From Tetrapyrgos nigripes (Eukaryota; Basidiomycota; Agaricomycetes; Agaricales; Campanellaceae): a stretch of 64,000 nucleotides of DNA. Made by a program: the position numbers and the translations under genes. Below the pieces are notes generated by a model. That model was not told where the DNA came from and did not search any database. It saw only the letters and a program-made list of their open reading frames with translations. Positions 1-12,604 of this stretch are shown here, one piece after another; the stretch's first letter is position 1; each line of letters starts with the position of its first letter. Location of the stretch: NCBI GenBank assembly GCA_013368315.1, contig JAACJM010000153.1:62001-126000 (forward strand). Reading direction: 5' to 3'.

Positions 1-217
1 GTCGCAAAGGGTATCAATTACGCATCATGATAAGCAGTACCTTCGGAGACCAACTCCGAAAGAGAAATAGTACGGGACCAAATTTCTAATTTGCGTTGTT
101 CCGCTCTTTTGCAGGGGAGGGACCATATGGTAGTTATCCACAAAAACAAGCCTTCCATCCTTTGCAAAGGAAACTAAAATCTGCTAAGCAGAGTAATGCG
201 ACTAAAAATTCAAATAC

Positions 218-736
218 ATGGAAGCTTTGATTCCCATCAAAGTTTCTTCATTTTGTCATCATGGCAGTTTCCAGACTCGTACCATTCGCAATACTATGGC
301 CGAAGCCGAGGCTATGATCCGTCGTGCCAGTCGAATTGGTTCAATCGTCGAGAACTATCACGCTGCCGATTTTGCCCAATCTGCACGAATTCATCGTGCA
401 TTGGAGGATATCACAGGATACAAGACTATCAATGCAGCTGAAGCCTATATGGCTGATACTTACCAAGTTGGTAATGGGTTTCAGCGGACTCGTTTTCTTA
501 TTTTGGATTACTCCGAGGAGTCCGTCGAGGCGTGGACTCCCATCAAGGTTCCTCAGATGGAATCTGTTTCGTTGATCAACGCTCCAATCAACGATCGTAT
601 TCATTGGTTGTCTATCTACAGAAATTTCGTGGAACACCCTGGTTTCTTCGTAACCAACAGCAGCACGGTAGATATCAAATCCGTAGAAGGTATCCGACTG
701 ATCCTTGGACTTGCCCTGATACCTCTACCGCGTTGA
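218..736 (+). CDS. unrecognised ORF, possibly frameshifted or spliced
   Basis: An open frame of about 172 codons that I cannot assign to a family. The section after the second Met (MAEAEAMIRR, about residue 27) looks like real protein: balanced, with an amphipathic alanine-rich helix start and later aromatic and proline-containing stretches (RTRFLILDYSEE, IHWLSIYRNFVEHPGFF). The frame ends soon after a possible donor near position 696. Another frame stays open to 900 and starts with a plausible continuation (DPWTCPDTSTALKHA), which suggests either an intron or a single-base frameshift around 690-700. The start codon is uncertain because an AG that could be a splice acceptor lies just upstream of the MAEAE methionine. 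No signal peptide or membrane segment is evident. It could be a fragment of a larger gene entering from the left edge. Confidence 0.35.
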   Translation: MEALIPIKVSSFCHHGSFQTRTIRNTMAEAEAMIRRASRIGSIVENYHAADFAQSARIHRALEDITGYKTINAAEAYMADTYQVGNGFQRTRFLILDYSEESVEAWTPIKVPQMESVSLINAPINDRIHWLSIYRNFVEHPGFFVTNSSTVDIKSVEGIRLILGLALIPLPR

Positions 737-1665
737 AACACGCAAGCAAGTTTACTCGATTGTTCGTGTTAATTTGTGTTATGCCTCTCATGTATGGACA
801 ATTGCTAGTCCAACATTCATTAGAGGTCAACCCCACATTCCTTCTCCGTCCTATCAGCCCTCGTGATTCTAACCGCTGGACTGTTGTTGACTCCTCCTAG
901 TCTCTGGGGTATAACTGCGACTCAGACGTGGAATTACTACGAAAACTACAAAAAGGATCATATTCTCCTAAAGTGCTAGTAAGCATTCAAGAGTTCCGAA
1001 TCTTCCTTTTCTCTCTTCTCTTACCGTCCAGGTTGCTGCAGTATTGCTGAGTGATTCGGTGCATCAAGCGGTCATTTTACACGAAGGTGAAGGTAGCCTG
1101 TCTCTTGTTCATAAACTTTTTTCCTTCACATATCTGATTCTGATTTGATTCCTTTCAACTATAAATCCATCTGGTGACAGGTTGGGGGAATCTAGAATCT
1201 CTCAAGTATGATGTATCAGGACGTTTCTATTAATGGTCTTACTGGTGAGTCCATCGCTCGACTTGGACTTAACTTTAGGCTTACTATGCACCCGCCTGCC
1301 AGTGCTCTTCTTCCAGCCTACTTACGTTGTCTACCGTATTTGGGTATTCTCCAAAGGCAACATTCCAGTTTTCCTAGTAGCTGGTACGATGACGGTGACA
1401 GGTGGCTTATGTCAACTACCATCATCATCCAACCCAAAAAAAATGATTCTAGCCCCTTCCCGGCGTCCTTCTCCTCTGAAATTCGGCACACTCACTCTCT
1501 CACTATTCAAGCATGTGTAGTAAGCACTTGTACTCGTACGGAGGTAAAAATGAAAAAGAAGAGTAAAGATCTAAAATTAATTAATAAAGGAAATTTGTAG
1601 CAACTAAACAAAACTTGTAAGAGTGGCAAGACGGTTCTTGAGTGTCTCGAGGATAGGAGAGTATG
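737..1665. other. no recognisable gene
   Basis: Only short open frames without family resemblance are present. The stretch leads from the unrecognised ORF to the left arm of a foldback element. I see no RNA gene or clear repeat in it. Confidence 0.4.
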
Positions 1666-2337
1666 CACACCGAAAAGGGACAAATTTCCGCTCGGCGGAT
1701 ACATGACCGGATATGTGTATGAAAACGAGATATATTTGGAATCTAGATATAAATACAAAAAGATGATGTATCTGTAAGTTAGATATTTGATCAGAAAGTT
1801 GCTATATAAGGATGAATTTTTAGTATATTTGATTGGTGTGCGGACATATTCTGTATCAAAGCTATTGAAAGAACTACAAAAAGACCTCAAATCAGGATTC
1901 CAGACATGGTTACGGATATGTGTCCGAAAAGACAATAAGTCCAGATTCCGGACAAGGGTCCCGATAGTAGTCCTGGCAGATGAACTGATAGATCAGAATG
2001 AATGCTATAAAAATATCAGTATTACGGACATATAAACTATACGCACCCATGTCTGGAAGCCGGATGTATTGTCTTTTCGGACGCATATCTGTAACTATAT
2101 CCGGATTCTCGATTCTCGGTCTTTTTGTACTTCTTTTAATAGCTTTGATACATAATATGTCTACACACCAATCAAATATACTAAAAGGCATCCCTATATA
2201 GCAACTTTCTGTTCAAATATGTAGCTTACTGATACATCATCTTTTTGTACTTATATCTAGTTTCCAGATATATCTCATTCTCGTACACATATCCGGTCAC
2301 AGATCCGTCGAGCGGAAATTTGTCCCTTTTCGGCGTG
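1666..2337. repeat. 672-bp foldback (long inverted repeat) element
   Basis: The left arm (about 1666-1934) and right arm (about 2070-2337) are imperfect inverted copies separated by a loop of about 135 bp. The outer ends read CACACCGAAAAGGGACAAAT on the left and the complement of CACGCCGAAAAGGGACAAAT on the right. Matching internal landmarks include the CAAAAAGATGATGTAT block, the TTGATTGGTGTG block and the AAAAGACAAT block. It has no coding capacity. The right end lies directly against a Helitron remnant. The GTCGAGCGG motif near the right end recurs in the small foldback at 18275-18402, so the two may be related MITE-like families. No clear target-site duplication was seen. Confidence 0.8.
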
Positions 2338-3074
2338 ATGGATGATACTAGCGGAGACCTGTGGCTCCGCCACGGCTGGGAGGAGTTGCTAAATGGTAAG
2401 TAATGTACAGCCGCTTTTGGTGTAGGGTTTTCGTAGGACCTGTTTAACAGTTTTGATAGAGTTTTGTTGGAATGATAGTTTCTTGTCAGCAGAGGGTAGA
2501 TTATGTGTCCGTTTGTCCAAGTCATCAATGACTTCAATCGAATGGAGACATCCTGCGAGTCGGGATATTGAGCAAGTATGGTACCTGCATTGCGGAAGAC
2601 TGCTGCATAACGATTGACTTCATTTAACACTGACTGTAAAGATATGCATGGTGGAGCAATCGAGTCCAGGATTATTCCTCCTCCAGTAATCAAGAGACTC
2701 ATGGAGATCATAAATGTAGATTTGGGCATATGTTGGGTTCTCGCCATTGAAGGGGATTAAGGAACCAGTACGATGACATAGCTCTCCCTGAATATGGAAT
2801 ACAGGTGGACCACTGGCATTTTGATTTACCGACCAGTCCTCGTTCACGCCAAGGGAAGTGAAGGACAACGCATGATTATAACGCCATAAGCCGTCTTGAA
2901 CATTGCGGCCTTGGGGTGTAGCAGCCTCATATAGATTGCGAGAAGGAGTAGAGGATCCAGTAGTTTCGAGATACGGACCTGGCCATGATTGTAGCACATC
3001 CAAAACTGTCCATCAGAAGACACCTTCTCATCTTTCCAATGAAGGGCACTGCAATGGACGCAGATGACATCCAT
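2338..3074 (-). pseudogene. Helitron replicase/helicase-like fragment
   Basis: Reading leftwards, the translation matches the region just upstream of and into the Helitron helicase-like domain as it commonly appears in agaricomycetes. It starts with a zinc-binding style CxxCxxxHW stretch (CVHCSALHW), then the block around YNHALSFTSLGV, then PPVFHIQGELCHRTGSL and PTYAQIYIYDLHESLDY, and then the IRLK segment that precedes the YNLP-type motif. At least two frame changes break it between about 2850 and 3000. The Rep (HUH) motifs and the SF1 helicase motifs are absent. The left end is cut by the 672-bp foldback element, so this is a truncated and decayed copy. Known from the family: such elements replicate by rolling circle. 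Inference: this copy is inactive. Confidence 0.75.
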
Positions 3075-4549
3075 AGCGCCTAGGTCATGACAATGATCAG
3101 GGTCTTGATAAGGGTCTTGTAATTGGCAATCTTCGATTTACAGAAACGACCTCAGTAAAATACCATTCAATTTTCCTGAGAAAAATCAACATACCGGTTG
3201 GGCATTTGTAGCATGTCGGCGCATCTGACCCACAGATCGAGTGGACTGCAGAAATGTAAGTTATGGAAAGAATGTGAGATCGAAAAGCAATACAAACTGG
3301 CTTGTGGAATTGCAGTACGGGAACCTGTTAAGGAAACAGAAGGAGCTTGAGACTGCAAGATATTAGTATTGGTTACGCAATGAAGTGAAGAAATCACCTC
3401 GACAATCTGATTATCAACTCTCCCTGCTCTCGGTCGTGCATGGTGTCATCTTTGACCTTCACTACGGTTATTGACACACTGTTCATGAACATGAAAAAGC
3501 GCCACCATTGCTGAAGATGAAAGAAACCAACCAAAGTGGATGCCACAGGATAACTAGCATGAAAGGAGATGAAAGACATCACTCGGCAACAGAGGAAGGA
3601 GAAAGGGACCTGCTTCTAAGAGATGCACAAAAAATGAAAAGTTTATTTTGTACTCGGTACATGGATAGCATAACGTGGGTTGTAAGATGAGACTGAAAGC
3701 GGTGGCAATACGGAAAAGGGCGGGAAGAGAAACGTGATGTTTCGCAGGAGCAAGCGGATGGTACATAAATGAAGCGGACGGAAAAGCACAGCAATACGTG
3801 AGAAGAAGAGACTGAAAAGGAAATGTTTGACTTTCTAGTCCTGTATAAGAGGAGTATAAGAGGAGATGTACGGGAAGGAAGATTTCCGTGCTTGGACCAT
3901 CGGCTACGGATAACCGGTAACCGGTGCGTGTGGCTGGCATTGTCGGACAAGTCTTGGACATGTCTTCATGCAATACCAAGAATCGGTATTACAATACATG
4001 CTTATCAACCTGCTGCATGGTACGCCAGCTATAGCAGGCCAAGTCATTGCTACTGCTTTACCATCTTGAGCTGTAAGTATATCTACTTCTTGAGCATACA
4101 ATCTGTTGAAGAAAATTGCAAGATTATTTATCCAATCCTCATTATCTTCATTGTTGCTCTTGAAAGGTCTTCTCAGTCCAAAAAATTTCTCTATTGTTAT
4201 GTCTTATGTGTACTATGTGATGAATCAAAAAACACTCAATCCTCTTGCAATACTGCAGTATGACCCCCCACCCTGTTCCAACAGGACCACCGCATGTCAC
4301 AGTGAAGAGTTGTACAGAGATTCAGTGCTATTACTATGGGCCGTTGCACTTGATGGTCATTTCTTGACAAACACATTTTCACTAGACCTCATTTCATGTT
4401 CTTCAACATGCACGAAAATCTGAAAGTTATAACAGTAAGGTGGTGTTTTCCACAGCTGTGAAAGCATAAATGTGTACCTCTGGCCGACTCTGTTCAAGAC
4501 CCTAAACAAAACGGAGATCCTTCATTACTTGAATGGTATGCATAATCTT
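3075..4549. other. no recognisable gene
   Basis: Several short overlapping open frames on both strands, none with a family signature. The segment may hold more of the decayed Helitron or its flanking DNA, but nothing in it can be supported as a gene. Confidence 0.4.
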
Positions 4550-6137
4550 TCAACGGCTCACCATTTGGGTTCGTTCTTGAAATACCAAGGAACTGATTGC
4601 TGTCCTCTCCTCCTCATCAAATTGCCAGCCCCTTCTTGAATTCAAGGATGAAAGCAGAGATATTATGTATAGGTCTGCGAGCGGAGGATTGACAGCAAGA
4701 TAGCTGGAGAAAATTTTAGTTCTTGCTTGACATCGAGTGAGAGAGCAGAGCATAAGTATATACTTACAAGCTGTTATTTGCTACAAACAACAGCAAGGTC
4801 GTGAGACTGGAATTGGGAATTGGTTAGGAAATGTAAACAATCATCAGGTGAAAGCTACTTACGCTAACACAGATGTTATTGAGCCTATATTGGATGATAA
4901 GTTTAACATGCTTTCGAAATCCACAACAATGTACCAGTTTGGATAGACACTGTCACATCAATTAGTCTTCAACACTTTTGGGAGGTTCAAAATTTAGCTT
5001 ACTCCGAATAATGCGATCAATCTGAGTATCAGTGCTAGGGAAGCCAGTTTTGTGTCGACGCTATGTGCGCAGAGAGAAAAGTCAAGCTGATTATACAAAG
5101 TTTTGAATCACCATACCAGGTAAGTGACCAGTGTTACGGTAATAATTATGTCTGCTACTGCAGCGAAACAGAGCCCTAACAGTGAAGATAATATTTTCCA
5201 CAAGAATGAAGAACTAAAGGACAGCTAAACTCACATATGATAGCAACCACTTGGAACTTGTGGAAATCCACAAAAAGCCCAACGTGAGTAGTGTCAATAG
5301 CAGTAGCGATTCCCATAACTGTGATTTGTTGATTCATGATAAGAGACAAAAGAAAAATGCGGATAAAGGACTCACAGAATGTTACTCCCCCGCAAAACAG
5401 GATAAGTAACATCAACACCCAGCTTCCAGTGAGCACTTTCACTCTCCAGGCGTAGAATGCCTGGACCATTCCTCCAATCATACCCTGAGTAATATGTTAG
5501 TTAAAGATTGACTGTCAGCATAAGAAACTAACAGTGATTGCAGGTTCTGGATTTTTGCAAATTAATGGTAAAAGAAATATTTAATCAAAGTAACAAATAC
5601 CGGTGGAGTCTAGCCAGTTGTTGAGAGTTAGAAAATTTCCGTCACCTGTTTTGAGATAGGGACTTAACCAACTGCCCTTGATTAGAATTTGATTAGCTCA
5701 CCAAAATGCTTGATCAGTGTGATATAGATATAAGACATTATGAAGACTGTTTGAAGTGTGCCTGCTATGAAAATCAAGACAACCTGTCAAAATGTTCAAC
5801 AATGGTCCAGTTATGCAAGAAAAGAGGCTTTGCACAAAGTATTTAATTTGCCACCGGTCTCTATAGCCATGACATCAGTACGTGGAAGGAGATCCAAAGG
5901 AAGGGATACTCTGCTTCTGATAATGCCTGTTGAAATAAAAGCCTCTAATAGCAGGAAGGTCAGTGATAAACGTGACAAAACGTTATTGAGGGCTTACATC
6001 TGGGACACCGTGATCCCATACAGAAGAATGTTGAAGAAGACGCCTATGAGCATTGGCCCCTGACTGATAGTGGTTCAGTAAAAAGAAAATCAGATGCCAA
6101 GGTAACGAAGGCACTTTATCTCTGCGGGAGACTGCAT
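4550..6137 (-). CDS. DUF6534-type seven-transmembrane protein
   Basis: A spliced minus-strand gene of the agaricomycete DUF6534 membrane family, whose molecular role is unknown. Pieces in order: MQSPAEIKCLRYL (start about 6137), then GPMLIGVFFNILLYG (TM1), VVLIFIAGTLQTVFIMSYIY (TM2), MIGGMVQAFYAWRVKVLTGS (TM3 and the family's RVKVLTGS loop), a helix ending DFHKFQVVAII, then the helix around AAVADIIITVTLVTYL, the conserved HKTGFPSTDTQIDRIIR block, QTGSITSVLA, and the terminal PPLADLYIISLLSSLNSR motif followed by an acidic tail. About nine introns of 45-60 nt join these pieces. The first intron appears to use a GC donor, so the extreme N-terminus is less certain. The piece between TM6 and the C-terminal motif is poorly resolved and could hide a lesion. 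The C-terminal Ser/Arg end at 4550 is the first stop. Confidence 0.75.
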
Positions 6138-9100
6138 GAGCACGACAGTGAAAACGTTCTTACGACTTTTATATCTACAATTAGCTTGAGTGCCTAGTCA
6201 TACAGGTAAGCTATATCAGCTGCTGTCAGTTCATCATGTGGTCCAATTTTGGTACCGGTTCAACGCCACGAAGTGCCATACCATCGCATTTGCAAGAATC
6301 AGCCAATCTCATTTTCTCTTCCATCTAACTTTGATGCACGAAGCACCAAAATCTTTTCATCAAGATCATTTGATACAATCACGACTTCGGCCCAGTGTAC
6401 TATGTACCAATAGTGAACAGAACACGCATTGCTTCTGAAAGTTTCCTGCGCCTCTCAATTATGATGCATGATATCTTGCTGATACGGGTAGACCTTTTTC
6501 CTCTCCCGGCGATAGACCAGGAGAAAGACTAGATAAGGTACATCCCTGCTGCGCTCTTAATGCCGGAACATACCCAGCTCTCAGTAGATACCATCAAACC
6601 CATCACAATCAAGGTTCCTCCAACATTCCCCCATTCTCAGTACGATGGCCAAAACATGCCCAGCTCTCAGCAGACACCATCAAACCCATCACAATCAAGG
6701 TACTTCCGACAATTCCCCCCCACATTCTCAGCCAATCTCTCGGTATCCGGTATTCAACGTCTACATATACCATCGGGTCTGTCCCACTGTACATAGTTTG
6801 CATCACAGGCGCCTTATCTGCATGTATCTATGATGAGACATCAGGCGACGTAGATGCTGGCGGCGAGAAAGTCATGGAGAGAGCGATAGGAATAGACGAA
6901 GTCGAACGAGGATGTGAAAGGGTACGAGTAACGAACTAGCTAACACCTTAGATTGCTAGCATTACGAGGCCCTTTTAAGGGACTCGTTCTTATAAGGCGA
7001 CGTATACGCATGTGGCTATGCTCGATAGCTCCTTATCAATCACATCGTGCCGAGAAATGCCTCGTCGTCGCCACGCGCAAGCGGTGGCCCACATTCCCTT
7101 CATTGAATTCATGCGAACGCTTCTACATGATTTATGGCAATTAGCTGTACACTGACCTTTTTATATCTATATCCAATCAAAAAGCGGGCTAGCTAAGTCG
7201 TCTTATTCTATGACACTTACATGTACCATACTGCAGGGCTTTCCTTCTGCTTTTCTAAACCAGCATCTGATACAGCATCAGTCCCACTCGAAGTATTTCG
7301 AGATAACTTTGCGCGTCTTTGCCCCACTCACCCTTCTTTCCCACTTCGTCCATTTTTCGTCACTACCTTCGTGTCTCAAATGCTGGCAGGCACCGGAAAT
7401 CTCTCACTCATCTACTTTCAAGTGATCATCATCTTGCCCTGGAGATACTCCGGCGTGCGTGGGCCTAGATATCAACATCCCACTCTAACGGATCTCCGCC
7501 TATGTCGCTTTTTTTTTTAGTGCGAAATCGAGTCACCAGAACATGCTATTCTAGTCTATCAGGGCTCGGAGGAAATTTGCGATGTCAGAGCTGATGCCTT
7601 CGAACGATCATTAGCTTATCATCCGTTTCTGGTTCGAAAACGGACTATCCCCTCGCAAGATGCGTTATCTACTCTCCGTAGAGTCCTCTTTCACTACTGT
7701 TAATACATTCAAGAGCATGCTTCAGAAGGCCGACTAAGCTTGAGCTACAATTCTGTACGACTAGTTTACATACTTTCTGTAGCCTGATTAGAATTACGAG
7801 GCCGAAGAATGAGGCTGAGTTCTTAGCACCCACTTTCTGCTTGTGGCTATGTCGAATAGGATAGCAGTGCATTGTGTTCGCGTGTTTGTTCTAGTACGTG
7901 TCCAGTCAGGTGATAGCATGACACGTTGACCACGCGTCTTGTCTCTACTCGAGTCTCGCACACGTTCCTCCACATCCTAAAGTCTCCCAATTCATCATGC
8001 TCTTCCCAACCACCCGGTCCGAGGTCCTGGAAGATTGTTTCCTCCTGCAAACTGGCATTGAATCTTTTCTTCCGGCAAGCTACCGGAAATAATGGCATCC
8101 GCCCCGCCCGCACAACTGAATTTTATGGAGTGTGGAACCGGCGCAGGAAAGTAAAGTGGATCTAAGAGCAACGTATGGACTCTGATTGATGCCGCTCATA
8201 ATATTGGGCACGAAGTACGTTGGAGAAGGTCTCAAGGTGATAAATCAGGTTATTGACTGGTTTGCACGTCGATCTTCTAGATAAGATTGCTTCAAGTGAT
8301 CCTGATTTTCTTGTAACAAACTGCCACCAAACGAGGTTGCATGGTTCTGTATGTTTCTAAGAGGTACGCCACCACGCATGTAGTCGTTTTGTTTTGTTTT
8401 GGTTCTGTCAGATGGTTAACCGCGTTCAGACGTGCATTCCAAATCCATTGTCGTGCATGTCGTAATTAATGAGCTGACATCTTCAAAACCAGAAATCAAC
8501 ATATCATCAAGACGACCTTCCCCACATCTGCAGCTTACATATGTCTTGAAAAGAGAAGGAGGGAGGAGAGGGATTTGTAGACATGTTTGCTTGTAAGTAT
8601 TGTTTATAAACTTCATTGATCGTCGCTTCTCTGTTTCTGTCTTTTTTGACTGACTATGATCTACACTCGTCCAACAAGGAACAGCACAAATATGCCATGC
8701 ATAACATTCGTCCTTGTAAATATGGTCTGAAAATGGAGGTTAAAAAATCTGCCTTGCGCTAAATTGTTGGCTTGTGTGTGGCAGTTTTTTAAACTATGGG
8801 CCTCGTTCTCGCCACGCGTTAGTGCTGGCCCACAGCCTTTTCATCTATGCCGTTCCTTGGACCTCGTACATCCCAGATTTGAGCTTTGGAGCGAACCTTA
8901 GACTCGCAGTAGCTACAGAAGATTAATGTATCTCAACCACTTCTTCAACACATAAAGGTATCTTCCGTTTGCATGAAGGAGTAGTACTTAGTCACTAGTT
9001 GTCTCCGCAATAAGTTTGACGCAGGAGAACTTATCTAAGGATAAGCTAGCAGCCAGTTGGCGGCGAAGAACATCACAAGTGTGACTTGTGACCTGTTAGC

Positions 9101-10499
9101 GTGTTGATGACGCATCCTCTGCTCCCGCTTCCTGGGCGGACGTCAGGCTCATCGATTTTCTTGTCGTTCAGTACATCCGACCCCCTATGCAGCCCGACAT
9201 CGTGTTTTCTCCATAGCAGCCCTACAAGACCGGTTCCTCCTTTCACCTTGACCCGCCTCTACACTCGCAACCTTTCACCTCGACCCGCCTCTACACTCGC
9301 AACCTTTCGACACTTCCGAGTCTGGACGCGATAAACAGGGCGATAAACAGGCTGACAGACCTTCCAGCCACATGGAACGACATGTAAATATTATTTCTTC
9401 CCAGGCCCGTCCTATCTTAATATATTTAGCATTAGCATAGCGCGATGCAGGAGGGCCGCCAAACCCGATACTGATGTTGTTCCATACTAAAACAACTGCA
9501 CACCAAGCCTCAATGCAGGCTGCAATCACTGTTCAGTATATGGTGCCAAAGCATAAGACTTAGCTCCAATCTCACAACCTTCATTGATGGGAACAAACCA
9601 TGTTCATGAAGAGCTTGCATCAACCCCACCTTGTTTGCATGTTTAATGAGCAGTCACAAATCCATGACGATGTTCATAGACAACTGTACTTGGCAGAAAG
9701 AGGACACAAGATTGTCTATGACAGTGGTAATGGCTCTGTTCAAGTCACTGTCTCATACTAACATTGTTCAATGGAGAAATATGTCCTTCATTGCAGCGTC
9801 AACAGAGCTCTTGCATAGAAATCTGTGAAGGACTTGCAACAAAACATAAGTGAAAACATCAGCGTTTGGGTAAAGCTCTGTAACCCTGAGGCAATGGGAT
9901 GGCCACGGGTGTGCACCCAAATGCTAAGAAACATGAGGATAGACCAAGAAACATATCATGTATTGTATTGTGATTGTATGCAGAAAGTGCAGCAATACAA
10001 GAAAGTGAAGAAAACTCTGGCATATAGCTTGGGTAATCAAGTTTGAAACCTGCAGGACTCATTCTGGAAACACCTGGGCCAGCTAGATATGGAATTTTCA
10101 GGTGGTGATGTAGAAAAAGGGGGGTTTTGAAAGTAAGATATGGACACACCTTCAAATAGACTGCTCGCTAATGCAATGTCCCAGGCATCCACCACTGAGA
10201 GTCCCTTGGAAACGGCAAAAAATTGCAGCCAGTCAGAGCCCAGTGCCATATTGTATGTATGCCAAGCATCTCCATCCACAACTGTGACTGTCAAAATGCT
10301 TTTGAAGCCGAGATCAGTTGAGGCAGTATGAATTGTGGCAGTTGAAGACAAGCTGGCTGGTAGGTGCAGATGTAGCCACAAAGAATGAGAGAGCACAGCA
10401 ACTGGTAGAGTGTGGGTCAGCCTGGTGAAGGCAGCAATAGTGTTGACAATGATCATGGAAAGCAATGAAGAAAGTGAAATAGGAGAGCTAGTTCCGTGC
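6138..10499. other. gene-poor DNA with MITE fragments
   Basis: No open frame here resembles a known family. It contains short imperfect duplications (for example a doubled CATACCCAGCTCTCAG-type segment near 6570-6690) and pieces of the GGCCTCGT / GTGGCCCAC repeat families at 6951-7110, around 7795 and around 8803. Two tandem copies of a CACCTCGACCCGCC-type motif lie at about 9247-9304. The frames at 9825-10465 have no identifiable domain. Confidence 0.4.
6951..7110. repeat. MITE-like repeat, copy 1
   Basis: Shares blocks in the same order with 22920-23100: a CCCTTTxAGGGACTCGTT block, a GTGTGGCTATG-type block, a GCCTCGTCxTxGCCAC block and a final GTGGCCCACAT block followed by CCTTCAT. A third partial match starts at about 8803 (GGGCCTCGTTCTCGCCACGCG). 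It is non-coding. Confidence 0.5.
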
Positions 10500-11520
10500 T
10501 GTCATGAACTCAAGCCCAACATCTCTCTCTGAGCTCTATAAGCTCTGCTGATGAGGAGGAATGAACACTATCAGGCGAGAGTGAGTGACTCTTACTCACA
10601 AACCCAAGCCAATGCCTACGAGACCAAAGCCAAGCTGCAAGCAGATCGACCCACATGCCTGTATGGCAACTGGAAATGACAGCAAGGATCAATGACCAAG
10701 GAGAATCCCAAGATGATGACAACAAGTAAAGAACCAATCAAGAGTACGAGACAACCGTGACTCCCTGAGAGAGTATTGAGACAAGAACATTGTGTACCAG
10801 TGTAGCACACACTCAAAGTGAAGCACAAAGAGGATCAAGGCTTCAGAAGATAAGGTGAGGATCAAGAAGGGTAAATTCTTAGGAAACTGAAATACAAAGG
10901 GCCAACTACTTATACTACCTAGCCAAACCCCTGTACCTAACTCCTAAGGATAGCTGTACAACTGAGACGACTCCTAAGCCTACTCCTGAACCATAAATAA
11001 GTGTACCTTAATTAAGAGCTTAATTAAGGGTTGATCAAATAATAGAAATGCAAAATCAAGTGTGAAACAGTATAGGAAGTGAACATGATCAAGAAAATCA
11101 TATGTGAGACTGTGGTGCGATCAAGGGGCAAAGAATAAGGAGTAAAGATATAATGATCGAAAAACCCTTGGAGAGTTTTTGAACAAAAAGGAAATGTGGT
11201 ACAAGTCAAGAAGGATCCTGCATGACACTTGTGAAGGGAATAAAGATCAATAACATCCTGAGGGTGATCAGATGAACAGAAGATGACCAGAGGAATAATA
11301 GATCTGATAGAATGAAGTGCAGCAAGAGAGTGTTTGAATAGAGTGAAGGATTGAACAAAGGATCAGATGTGAATGTGGAAAGAAATAATGAAGAAGTAAC
11401 AGAGAAATGAATGAAGCAATGAAGGGATTGTACGCAGCTATAAGTCATGATAGAACATATCCATGATGAGTGAGAATCCCTCTGAGGGATTTTGGATAGG
11501 TCAAGGGACTGTTCATGACA
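10500..11520. repeat. solo LTR (1021 bp), Gypsy-like
   Basis: The element starts TGTCATGAAC and ends GTTCATGACA, a 10-bp perfect terminal inverted repeat with the TG..CA ends of an LTR. It is flanked by CGTGC on the left and CGTGT on the right, a five-base target-site duplication with one mismatch. No gag or pol lies inside or next to it, so it is a solo LTR left by recombination. Assignment to Gypsy rests only on length and target size. A long terminal-repeat-poor DNA element is the alternative. Confidence 0.7.
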
Positions 11521-12022
11521 CGTGTGTTGCTTGAGAACATGTGGCAATTGAGTGAAGGATTTCAGCCAAAAAGTTGCTTAGCTAAAAAATTATATAATCT
11601 TCACAGATTTATATGTCCTCCATACACTCCCTTATACTAAAGTATCAGGAATAGGATAATAATATATAGGAATATAGGATACAAGTTTTGACCACTGTGC
11701 TGGTAGCATAGATTTTTTTAGCCTATGAAACGAAGCTACAGTAGACTACTTACTTCTTATTCTATGGTAGCTTACTTATAGGTGTTTTTTTTTCATTCTA
11801 AACTATAGGCTAGAATCTATGCTATAGGAGATGTGCATCAACCTATGGCTAATTTCAGGAATTGGCACGCTACGACCTCTTATTGAGTCTATGGTAGCTT
11901 TGTTCTTAATCCAGGAATAGCCTAGTCTGTAGATTACTTTCTAAGCTATTGTAGCTTATAAGAGGTGTAATTCGAGCAGTTACACTCGCTTTCTATTGGC
12001 AGACAAATAGGAGACATGGTAT
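11521..12022. other. AT-rich DNA with degenerate TATGGTAGCTT repeats
   Basis: Several loosely repeated CTATGGTAGCTT-type motifs on both strands between about 11700 and 11960. No gene is seen. Confidence 0.4.
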
Positions 12023-12604
12023 CTAGTATTCAGTAAAGCGGCGTTGTTTTTCTATAGAGAAAAGAAGATGTTTGACGTAAAACATGGGAGCAGTTGCAAT
12101 GTGCTCAACTGCTCTCGTCCTCAGTCTGCGACCATTCCTCGCTGTCCTCTTCAGCACGCTCCTTCCCCTCTCTGCGACTGCTGACGGACCCTCATCCTCA
12201 TCCTGGTCCCTGTCCTCTTCCTTTTCCTCGTCCTCATCATTCTTGTCTTCATCTTCGTCATTAGAGTGCTGGCTTGCTGACTCTGCATCCACACTGTGCC
12301 TCAAGTGTTTTCTCGATCGAGTGGAAGATGAAGATTTTTTACGTTTTCCGGGGCTAGGATTGGTAGAGGTGGATTTTCGCTGGGTAGAACGGTTGCGTTT
12401 GGCAGCGTTGGTTTTGAGATAGTTGTACTTCTCTGGTGGGGTTGCGGTGCCAGTAGCGTAGTGTTTTGCACGCTGGTTACCGAGATATTGGTTGATGATG
12501 GCGACTGTGGGCCAGTCACTAATGAAGCGGTTGAGAATAGGATGCCGTGTACGCATCTGGGAATCTGTGAGTATCTTTTCAGTTTTTTCCCCCCAAACTT
12601 TATA

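Noticed and set aside
10037..10465. 142-codon minus-strand ORF with an LGSDWL motif, considered as a retroviral-type protease tail
   Set aside because: No DSGA active site or flanking gag/pol sequence was found; the motif alone is too short to support it.
12084..12422. Serine-rich plus-strand ORF
   Set aside because: It is antisense to the acidic/Ser tail of the minus-strand gene; the low-complexity sequence keeps both strands open.
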